A DNA stretch of 64,000 nucleotides, from positions 411,806 to 475,805 of the forward strand of contig NW_014577078.1 of NCBI RefSeq assembly GCF_000485595.1, read 5' to 3'. The stretch comes from Priapulus caudatus (Eukaryota > Priapulida > Priapulimorpha > Priapulimorphida > Priapulidae). Of this stretch, positions 22,001-34,000 are shown in pieces. A program made the translations under genes and the position numbers. How positions within the stretch are numbered: position 1 is the stretch's first letter; each line of letters begins with the position of its first letter. A model generated the notes under the pieces. It ran no database searches. It was not told the DNA's origin and saw only the letters and a list, made by a program, of their open reading frames with translations.

Positions 22001-25000
22001 GGTTTTTATATGTGACTTTATATGTTTTACAAATATTAAGGCACACATTTCAGTAGTATAGCTAACCTAATTTGCCTGGAGGGAGGCGGTGTAAAGCCAT
22101 GTATGTGGTGTGTTTTAGAAAGGTGTAACCATACACCATCAACGCTGTAATGTAACTATATAATTTATATTTAGTCATCACATTTGCTACATTTTAGAGA
22201 CAAGGTTGCAACTGGCTCTTTTGACAAAACCTGTAAAGTTTGGAATCCAGAAACAGGAGAATGCTATTATACATTAAAAGGACATACAGCAGAAATAGTA
22301 AGTGATCGTACTGAATTGGTTTACAAAATGCGGTTTTGACCGATCTGTCTGACTGAGATAACCACAGCCCTGAGAGAATAGTGACTCAAGCTATTGTATT
22401 GTTTCTGGGTTTGTCTCGCCATCACCACACACTGGCGTCACTGTATGAGGTCAATGATTTAAAGCATTTTTACTTAACAAGTTTACCCATCGCGATGCCC
22501 ATTGCTAACCAGGGGCCCGTTGTCAGAAACAAAATTAGGCTTAAGATTAGTCTTAAAAATAACTCTTGACTCGTAAACTGTTGACAGAAACATCGTAAAT
22601 TTACGAGAATGAAAAATCCTCGCAAATATCCTCCTGACATTACGAGAGCCCAGACCCTCTCGTAACTCTAAGTTCGACATCAAAAAGACAAAATGGCGAT
22701 GGTAATTAGACACAGACGAGCACAACAAATGTAATTTACACGAGAGAACCAACCTTATTCAGGAAAGACACACAATCCTACATGGATGATTTAACTGAGG
22801 CAACGTGTCGCGAGCAATTTTGTGTTACGCGGAACACAGTGTTCCGGACAACAGAAATGTTCTCGGAAAGATTAGAGCGAGCGACAAGGCGACACTGCAT
22901 TGGCCCCGATTTTGCAGGTGAGTTTTGTTCATTTTTATATCATTTAACATTTGAATTGCTCCAAGAATGTTGAGGGCTTATCTCAGTTTTGTACAGGGAT
23001 TTCGCATGCACTTTTGCAGTTACGTACCACAGAATATCATAACTTTCTTTTGACTTCAATAATTCTGAAGGAAGTCCTACAAACACGATGTTAAAAAATT
23101 GCAACTAAAAGTTTACTTGTGTAATACCGCGGAAAGACATACCACGGCTAGCTGTGTAAAGTTATAACTCTGGACTAGACAGTGGTAGAATTAGCCAATT
23201 ACAGGCAGTAGCGTAGAACGGAGTGACCAGAAACAATAGGTAGGTGGGTCTACAAATGTGTGTATATAATCACGTGTTTGGCTAGAGACAGGATCGGAGA
23301 AAGAGTGAGAAAGAGAGGGTTGAGATATACTACGCATTGGTTAGAGAATAGCACGACACAGCAATAGCCTCTGGTTCCTGTCACACGAACGACCGTTTAT
23401 TCTTGAGAGTTGTCGATAGTGTTTAAACATCACCGCACCACCGTGTGTTTCACCACCGTCGTCGCAGACATGTATCTGTAAGTCCATTGTTATTCTTATA
23501 AATAGCTACGGAGTTCGTTGTCTGCATATTTCTGTATTTTCTCATGCGATTGCTGATGCATATTTTGGCGGAGCGTATGCCGTATACTATACTATTGATT
23601 TTGCTACTCCCGCCACTGCCTTTCCTGCCTGTCGGCCTCTCTGTCTAATTTGTCTTTCATTTTTACTCGTTCCCCTCCTTTGTGTAACCATACCATTGTG
23701 TTCGTCATGGCAAACCCTCGTCAGCAACTTAAAGATCCACTCCTTACGCCGTCATCCCTTCTATCTGATATTAACATTGTTCGTCTGGTGGAATCTGTTT
23801 CCTTCGAGGATGACGAGGTTACCTTTCCAACGAGCAGTATGAAACAATTAATTAAAGAAGTTCAAAGTTTATTGTTGTTGGGAGGTTACCCAACATTTAA
23901 TGGTCGTGATGATAGCCCGGTCTCTTTTGGAGACTCTTTTGGAGAGTGGCTGAAATCGCTTAACCAATTCTTACTTATATTAGATGAAACAACTGACAAA
24001 CGTCGTGTTCGACTGGCGCTGCGTTTACTCAGTGATGAGCCGGCTAGTTATGCTGCGGAGATTTTTACCATGTACCCAGCAATTGAATGGGTGCATTTTA
24101 TACAGATTATGAAACAACGCTATACGGATTCGAGTGAGGTACCCGTAGCATTACAGAAGTTTAAGAAAGGTAAGCAACGCTCGTTTGAGTCGGTACAGGC
24201 GTTTGCCAAATGCTTGGAGAACCATGCACGAATTGTGTTTGGTATAATTAATGATACGATACGGTTCACGATATTTGACTAATGGAACAACTTATTGATG
24301 GAATTTCGTCCGAATCTCTAAAGGCCCGTCTCCACACACGCGGCACGACACGACACAGCAAAACGCAGCGCCGTTGCGCTGAAAAAAAATACATTGTGAT
24401 TTCGCGCATTGTGTCTGAGCGCATTGTGTTCACTCTGGTTCAGTGATCAGAAATTATGCATGTGCTTGTTGTCCATTGGCTGAGCAGAACACGTGATAAA
24501 AAACAATCGCGTTGATTGGTTCAATTGTCTTTTCGCCGTCACGTCAGCCGGCACAAGTCAAACTCATTTGACTTTCGCCGTCGCCGTGAAACCCGGCTGG
24601 CGCCGTGCCGTGTCAGTGGAGACTGCGCCATAAGATATAATAGATTTGAACTTTGCCGGTAGGGGTGAACGACGCCGTTTCCGTGGCGTTCCGTGCCGCG
24701 CCGCGTGTGTGGAGACAGGCCTTAAAGCGTACGTTAGTTTGGCAGAAACCGTCATCTTTATTAAAGCTGTGAAACTGGCAAATGCTGAAAGTGCGCTTGA
24801 TTTGGAGGTAAGAATTTGCTCACAAAAGCCTGAAGTTACCGAGGTTTCACAAATTACGGCGACTAATGCACAGACTATCCAACAACAGATAGCGGATTTG
24901 AGACAAATCTTAGCTGATTTATCGCAAACACGCAGGGCTGACGCTGCAGCTGACAATGTAGACACGCGGACTGCTAATAGCGGGCGCGCAGAGCAATTTA

Positions 25001-28000
25001 CGCCTCTACCACCACGCTACAATACACGTATGTCTAACCCACGACAATTTGACCCTTCTCATTTGTCTTATCAATCACCTCCGCCACCATCTTATCCCTA
25101 CTGCTCCGCTTCGCAACATCCTAAATCCTTTCAGTCACGGTCGTTTTAATCACTGCCTGCTAACACAACACGCCCGCCACCGTTCACTCCTGTACCAAAC
25201 ACCCGTTATTCATACACGCCAGACAACCGCCCGATCTGTGCTTTATGTAATCAATCCGGACATATGTGGAGAAACTGCCATCTTCAACAATGAGGACCTA
25301 CCTCGTATATGCCGCGGGTAAATGCAAACGCTACGTTCATGACAAGACGTTGAAAGTAGCTTCGATAGTAGAAAAGTCTCACGATCGAATGCAGAGGCCT
25401 GCATCAGCTTTTAATGACAATACCATACCGTGTTGGTATGTCCAATTTATACTCTGTCAAATTTAGGGATGTTTCTGTAAACGCTTTACTGGATACAGGA
25501 TCGCCTGTTTTCCTAATTAATAACGAGTTGTGGGATGAATTAAAAGAGCGTTATCAAAATGATTTTTTACGGGATAGTACGCAAATGATAAATTAAGCAA
25601 GCGGTCACCATTTGTTTGTGTTGGGTCGCGTAAATTTACCAGTGCAAATAGCTAATCATACTGTTTCTCAGGTATTCTATACTGTGCAAAATTTCACACA
25701 CACGGCATTGCTTGGATTTAATTTTATGACGCGACATCGCATTAATTTAAATTGTGCACGGAATTTGCGAACGATTAATAATACCACTGTGCGTATGTTA
25801 ATATATGCAACTGCTTCCTGTGCGCGTTTTACGCTGTGGTATTCCATTGTGCCCCCAAAAGCAACTCGTAGTGTCCGCTGTGTTCCATTATTGTCTACGC
25901 CTTCTCATACTCAGCCAACTGGTCCCCACCCAAACCATCTGCGTACTGTTATTCCTTTGTATAATCCGCAATCCTGCCCGCTACACGTAATCAGAGGAAC
26001 AACCCTGCAGCTGCATACATCTTCACTTGTTACACCTACTCCCCCTCCTGTGTTGTCAATGCCACTCAGTACAAGTGTTTCCCACACACCCACTCACGCT
26101 CATAGGGTCTATGTCCCCCAGGGTACTGCCGGAACGTACCCTGGGTACGGTCCGGCTATACCGGAAACGTACCCTTGGTCACTATTTGATATGGTTAGGG
26201 TTAGGGTTAGGGTTAGGTAGGGAGTAGGGCTAGCGACCTCGCTAGACTCGGTTAGTGGAGTCAGGCGAGGTAACGGTCCGGCTATCACTATAATATGAGT
26301 ACCAGCAGGTACGTTCCGGTAGACCGGACCCGTACCAAGGTTACGCTGCGGCGTACCCGGCGGACATAGACCCTTCAGCCCATCACCCGACCACACCAAA
26401 TTGGATACGCACGCCGTAAAGTGTTTCACTCACTGCCAAAATTGCCGCCACCCCGTCTTTTCAACCGCTGGACTCATGCACTGCTTCAAGCCACGTTCAT
26501 AATCCCCTCCCACACCTCCGCGGGCCGCACACATGATTCCCACGCCCTATGCAAGCTGCTAATTGTCCATTGAGCTTTTCCATCCTCATTTTGCACTACT
26601 GGTTTCCCGAAGTTTTTAGAAAAGAAAAAAAACCAGTATCTGCTCATATTGAACCTTATGTATGTTTCACGCCGTCATGTCTCAGCACCTTCGCCGCGCA
26701 CGTTATTATCATCTCAGTATACATTTACCTAATTGATACCACAGCTGTGCTCTTGTGCGGCTGGCTACTGAAGGGCTCCTCGCGCGCCGTGTTAGAACAG
26801 CTGATTGTGTGCATAGGTTGTTCAATCACTCTCGTCCACCCTCCTCGCCACTCTAACCCCTCGTTATTTCGCAGCGCGAGCCTGGGGAAACCGACCGTGT
26901 TTGGTCAGTTCAACACGGCCACACCGTCGTAAGCGCCGGCACAGCGTAAAACGGTTGCAACGACTCCTGTGAGCGGCGGCCCTCACCTCGACTCTTATCG
27001 CGAGCGTGTTGTTGGATCAGACTGGCGCTACCTATTACCGCCTAACGGAGCTTCGCACACAGCGTTTATGAAGTCCAGCCAAGGGCGTGTTACTTGCGAA
27101 GACGAAACTTATCAAATGGTGAACAATTGCACATCTCAGCAGGCCGACAATGATCATTTGGAGATGTGGCTAAACTCGTTTTTTTTTTTTAGGTCAGGAG
27201 CCTACATAATACAGCTGGTTGCTATTAGAAAGCATGGTGACATCGTGACGGGTTATACACAATTAGCTTCCAATGTGCTGTCGGATACACAGGCCACCCG
27301 CCGTAGCACAAATAGACTTATTGAAACAGCGTTGTTACAACGCCAAGCTTTGCAATAGACACATAGAAAGATTACGGCTGGCTGTAAATTCGAGGGCTTT
27401 GAGCGATGCGTCACGTAGGTAGGACGCCGTGTCTTATATAAGTAAAAACACGAAATTCATGGGGTCGGAATCGATTGTGGATATACAGGCAACTTAAGTC
27501 GGGTGACTAATTCCTTGGTATACCCTTTCCGGAATAGAGGACGATATCGCATACTCTTGGTAACGCCAGTGTTTTTCCACTTAGATTTAAAAGCGTGGGT
27601 ATTCTTAAATAACGCTATGGATCAATCGACAGCACATAAACGGTATTAGTTTACCACATATTCAAGTTTATAATCTTTGATAATTAACATTTGGTTTATA
27701 AAAAGTGCGCCTAGCGTCTTTCAAAAACTATTTGAATTAGAGTTATGCAGGCATTTACATGACTTACATGTGCTTATTACCATTTATATCTCTCGATGGA
27801 CGCATCTATGGGATGTTATCTTCACTCTCTTTCATCGTTTTCTCAGACGGTGTTTCGACGCGCTTGCGAACTGCAGTCTTAATATGTATAAGCTATAGCT
27901 TAAGTGTTTTTTCTAACATAGAAATCGTTCTTATCTAGGGCAACGATCTTTCTCTAGCGGCCGGCGTGTTGATCTCGTACCTCCACAAAAGATTGCGGCA

Positions 28001-31000
28001 TATAGAAATACATATTTTACCCCAGCCGCCGAAAACCGAGTTAAGCAAGTCCGGCTCTATATTCTTGGTTAGCATCAGACTCCGTTCGCATATGCAACAA
28101 TTTCGCGCGAGATCGCCCCGTGCCATTGGTAAATATGTTAACTCTCAAAGATAGATACATTGTGCTCTGCTATGGTCTGAGACAATTAGCGCAGCATGGG
28201 CCCACGTTTTGGTTGCGCGCGCGAAGTGACTTGCGATGTGTTCCTAGAGTTATTCGAACGAGCCGCTCCATACTTTTGCATTGTACGATGCAGTCTCTGA
28301 CGCAGTTGGCGGTGTCTGTAGTCACTCAGGGTCACTGGATCTAGATTCCGGCAAAACGTGGTATTTATCCAATATATGTCTCTCAGACATCAGTGTTCGA
28401 GCGCCGTCTACTAGTGTGTCGTGTGTTGGGCTCGCTTTGTCGAATGTGGCTCTCCGGGAGGCCTCTCGGGCCATCGTATTTCACTCGCATCCAGAGACCA
28501 TGTCCGCGTCGTACTTAGTTTAATCGATGCCTCGATGTACGGTGCTTACTAACGACCATTTTACCTCTGATATCTGATTTACGTCGCCAAATTCGGCAAT
28601 AAATGCCCATATCTTATACGCTGGGCAGTATAGGATTAGCAATACATCAATCTGACAATATTTACCAGGGCAGGAAACTCAAATGCCTCAACCGCGAGAT
28701 CTTCTCTGTCTCACGTGGACACACGTGTCCGCAAGAACGAAGAACACTGGCCCGTGCGTGCGAGCGATAATCTAACCCCTTTTCAGGTCACGGAGCAGCT
28801 AGGCTGTCAAAAGGCACTACAGCTGAACGAGAAATGCCAACCGCAAGCAGCGCCATCTGTTGTCACAACGCAGCGGCGAGAGCTATCAGAATAAAAACGA
28901 GACATCAACCGCAAGCAGCGCCATCTGTTGTCACAGAACGCAGCGGCGAGAGCTATCACAATAAAAGCAAGTCAAGCCAGCCGCACTCCAAGCCACACCG
29001 CACAGACTCAGCTGTATGCGTAACCAGCCTAACAACCCACCAAACGGGTTCCGCTCGACAGGACAAAGGCCTTTTGTCTACCGATCTCATTCAACAAGCC
29101 GCAAGCGGGCAGCCAGCACACATAGCTGCACTCCAAGCCACAACGCTGCCGGCATTACAGGACATAGTACAGGAGCAATATAACGACTCGCGCCTGTATA
29201 ACATATGCGCAGCGCTTCAGCGCTTACAGCTACAAAAACTACTTTTAAGGATCTTAAGTTACTGTCTACATATACAATATCAGAAGACGATCTGCTACAC
29301 CACATTACGGAACCTACAGCGACGACTGAGCCAAGCCTGCAACTCGTGGTGCCGGAATGTTACCAGTCGATCATTACATCCTACCATCATGACAACGTAC
29401 ATAGCGCACACTTAGGCTTCGCTAAGATTAAGGAACAATACTATTGGCCTAAAATGTATTCTACGATTAACGACTATGTACGTAGTTGTATAATTTGTAA
29501 AGCTCGCAAGCTAACGTATGTAAAATCACCGTTAGCAGCCGCCTCCACTCCTAATTTCCCCTTTGAGGTCTTGGCAGTAGACACATGCCCATATCTGCTA
29601 ACACCGCGCGGAAATTGATATGTTATACACTTCCATGACCTATTTAGCTCCTGGCCAGAAGTTTTTGTAACAAGTCTAAAACGGCAGAAACAGTCGCTAA
29701 TCTACTCATTAACGAAATCATTCCTCGTCATTCTTGTCCGAAAATATTATTATCGGACAACGGAACAGCATAACTGCATATCACAATCACATAACTGCAA
29801 TCAGATTATGGCCAAGATTACAAATTATTTCCAGATTAAAGCAGTCACGTGCGCCCCTACCACCCTGCCTCGAATGCTGCTAACGAGCGTTTCCACAGGG
29901 TTTTAAACCAAATGGTTTCACACTTTGTAACCAGACAACAGGCGGACTGGGACCTATTGATCCCACCGTTACTTTCGGCGTACCGTTCAAGCATTCCCAG
30001 TAGCTCACTTCATAGTCCATTTTTTCTGCTATATGGCCGGGAACCTGTTTTACCAATGGATAATCTTATTACCGAGAAGGAAATCTTATGACGAAGAACC
30101 GATTTCGCAAGCTCTGGAAAGATTCCACCACGCGTATGCGCACATGCGCATAGCAACACAAGAGATGAGAAGCCATAACAAGAAGTTCTATGACAAAAGG
30201 GCAAGGCTTCAGGAGTTCAAGGCAGGGGACCCAGTTTTCTACCATGATCCAGTACTGAAGCCCGACACGTCACACAAGTTAAACAGCCCGTGGAAATCCC
30301 ATTATACGGTAATTAAAATTATAACGCCAAAGAAATATTTATTGCAACACGAAAACACGCAGCGCCGAGTTACCTTGCATGTTGATAATATGTGTGCCGC
30401 TTATCCATGGTTACGTTGGGACCAACCACAAAGTGAGGTCACTACGAAGCCCACTACTGAGGCGTGTTCAGGAGAGCGAACGCTCTAATCGAACGCTCGC
30501 TGCACGAACGCAGCGCCTCTTGAACGACACACGAGCGCTCGCTGTGCCCTCGCTTGATCAAAGATGGCTGCCCCCATGGAGGGTTACTCAGCAAATTTTA
30601 ATCGCAAGATTTTAATGTCTTCGAACAAGTACTGTTAAACGAATTAGCAGACGAAATTGATACGAATTGAATTTAGAAGTAAATGAATGAATGAAAAACG
30701 GAATGAAGTTGAAATAGATTGCAAATTGACGTCAGAAATGTTAGATTCGCATTCGTCAGATTTCCCGTTGCCATCTTGTAAACAACTCGCGCTGAGCGAA
30801 CAGCCTTCTCAGCTTGCACGCGCGCGCTCGTGAGCGCTCGTGAGCGCAGTGTCGTTCAGAAGGCGAGCGCTCGCGAGCGTTCGCTCTCCTGAACACGCCT
30901 CTGAAGCCACTACTGAAGCCACAATGGAAGCCGCTATTGAAGCCACTACTGAAGCCCGCAAGAAAGCCACACCTACCGCTAGTTCGTCCACAAAGCCTAC

Positions 31001-34000
31001 AAGGAGGCAGCCACCGCAACAAGCAACGCTTGCGTACCCTATGATGAGGGACACCTACATATCTGATGACGACTCGGATTCCGATGATGAAGCCATTCAA
31101 CCAAGACAAAGGGCTTTTCAGAGAGTAGCCATAGTGAAAGCTATCTTTTACCATTAGCAAGGTTAATACCAGCGCAGTTGCATGAACCATCTACTTCAAC
31201 CGCCCACTCGGATGCCTCTGATCAAGGTCTTCACGAGCAAGCATGAAGCCAAGCGACAAACAATGAGATCAACAGGAGTGCACACCTGAGACTTCATTGC
31301 CAACCATGCTACCCATAAGAACACCTATTTGTATTTTAGCTATAACTCGTTGTTTATGCCTAATACTTGTGCCTGATGTTGTTATGATTTGAGAGGATAC
31401 AATTAAGGATATTTCTTTCAGTCCATTTGCAACTAGGATGCATCCACAAACGCTTATGTACGTCGCACCCACTACGACCAAGTCGAGATGAACACATACC
31501 CACCCACAACTAATATAACACTGTTATACCGGCGTCACTGCTACTATAGACAGTGATAGTTAGCCATTAAAAGCTCCTAATAACCTGCCGCTTATCAGCC
31601 GCACGCAGAGCGCAGGGGGAGTGGTCTTAACTTCGATGTGTCTAAGCAAGCCTCTACTAAACAATGTTTTATTTCAGTTTCACATATCGACTGTCTGCAG
31701 TGACCTTGGCGCTATCGTGACTTTACTAAGAGGGAAATTGTTTGTACCTAGAGGAAATCTAACTGTAACACCAAGCTCGTAGACTATTATTTTCACACTT
31801 GACTTGGTGCCTGTGAACAATTATATGGCTGGCATTGATGAATAGATTCAATATTTATACAGCCAACGCACTGAACGCTCACCTCCGTCCACGTTTGTGT
31901 CCAGCACGTGCCAGTCCTATGCCCACCCTCATCATTGTACATCATTGTACCCCCTTCCCCCCCGCGACCCCCTTCCTTCCGCCACGTTTATACCCATCAA
32001 TCCAGCAAGATGTAGTAGATAATGAGATGCGCGAAAGAGCACGCGCTGAGCACCTGCTTGCAAGCGCCGATAATAACGATAAAATTGAGATGAAAACGCT
32101 TCCGCGTACTAAGAATTATGCTAAGAAATATGCAGACTAGAATACGCCGTAGTTGTTAAAGACAACATTGCACAAGCGACGCGGTTTTCACCATGTTTAA
32201 CCATATATGATATATAGCACATATGTTAATCAACGCACCACTCTATGTTACACTGTTTATCACACTGTATGTTACACTAGGGTTCGCAGTATGCATACGT
32301 ATCTCGTCCTTATGTCGCACTAACTCACAGATGGCAAGTGCATATTTCTATGTTTCTTTTGTAAGCACGCTATTACTCAAGTGCCACTAACAACGTTGTA
32401 TCTACATACCGCAGTACGTTAACCTATCCTCTTTTGAGCGCCACCAGCCGATTCAACCAGACAGCCCATGATGAACAGCTACGCCATGCGCCGCCCCAAC
32501 AAGGAGCCGCTCGTCCAGGGGGAGCCACCGCACAAATGATTCTGTGCGAGTCAGCTCACCCTACCCACAAACGACGTGCAAACCGCCATGGCGACGACCA
32601 CGAACACCCCCACGACGCTCACCGACCGCTCTACACAGTGTCCCGATGCCACTGCTTGCTCGACATCCCCCACACCACACCGGTTCGAGCCCAGTCCACT
32701 GGTCGGCCCCCGTCCCGGAGGCCACGCCTCATTTATGGCGGGACACCAGGACAGACGACATATAGCAGTTGGAGCACATTTTTGGATGATGTGCTCCGCT
32801 TCAGACGCCTCAATCCTGGGTTTACTGTGGTACACCTCAGCGATGAGGCCTGTGCCATCCAAATCGTGCCCATAGAGGAGGTGCCACTGCCCGGGGTTGC
32901 CCTCGGGAATCAGTGAACATGACGACCCCGGACGATGACACGGACCCCCACAGCAGCACGGACTATGTACAACGACGACGACCACCACGGCAACGACACG
33001 GATAATAAAATACAATTCATAATAAAACTTATACAACACAGTGTAGAAGTAGAAGGTGTTGACACTTTTATTGATATTTTCATTGAACTTGCCAAAGAAC
33101 AGCAGCTCATGCAGCCTGAGCTCTTTCATTGTATTCCCAGTAAAAATTCTCGACTGTTCCGCTGGCAGCTATGGATCCGTGCCCGGCCTATGCATTCGAC
33201 GCACGGATCCATAGCTGCCAGCGCTGCATACTGTTGTAGGACGTTCCCGCGGTTGCGTGCGCCTTGCCGCGGAACTGCGCGCAAGATCTGCGCTCAGCGC
33301 TTCGGATCAACACCTTTCGGCAACGCTTTCTCTAGTATCCCGTCTCATCTGGGTGAAGGGGTTTAAGTAACAAAATCAGCATGAATAGTATAATTCATAT
33401 CCATAAAGAGACAAAACAAAGAAAGAATATATAATAGAGAAATTTAGAGTTTAGATACACAGATAATTTAATCTTTCCGGAACAAAACAAAAACAAAAAT
33501 TAAAAAAATTGACGTATTCAAGTAAACGCAACACCAATTTTTAGCTCTTGTAGAATCGCATGATCGTCCGTCCGTCCGTCCGGCCTTCCGGCCGTCCGTG
33601 CGTCCATCAACAGTTGGGCACAAATCTAAACGGTTAGACGTACAGATTCGAAAGTCGGGACGTGGGGGGGTAATCTGAAAACGAGTTGGGATGTCGAAGC
33701 TGAGGGTCAAAGGTCAAAGGTCAAGAGGCGTAAAAGAAGGGGGGAACATTCCCTCCTTAACTTAATGTATAGGGAGGAAATGCAGAATTGCGCACAAATC
33801 TAAACGGCTCGACCTAGGCTCGTGATAGTCGGTATATAGCATCATGGTAGAAAAGCCATCACTGTGCTGAAATTGGAGTTCACAGGTCAATGGGGCACAG
33901 GGCAGATTTTAGACATTTTCTGAGACATGGTCTGAGGAGCGATTGAAAAACTTTTGTCTTCAGCGGTGACCTACCATTTTTATGGCTTTATTGAAAGGAC

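Noticed and set aside
26190-26225. True telomere or chromosome end
   Set aside because: Only four units, inside a bounded inverted-repeat element with unrelated DNA on both sides.
30757-31157. Open frames on both strands in the arginine/alanine-rich stretch
   Set aside because: Explained by the GAGCGCTCG-rich MITE end and the low-complexity gypsy pol tail.
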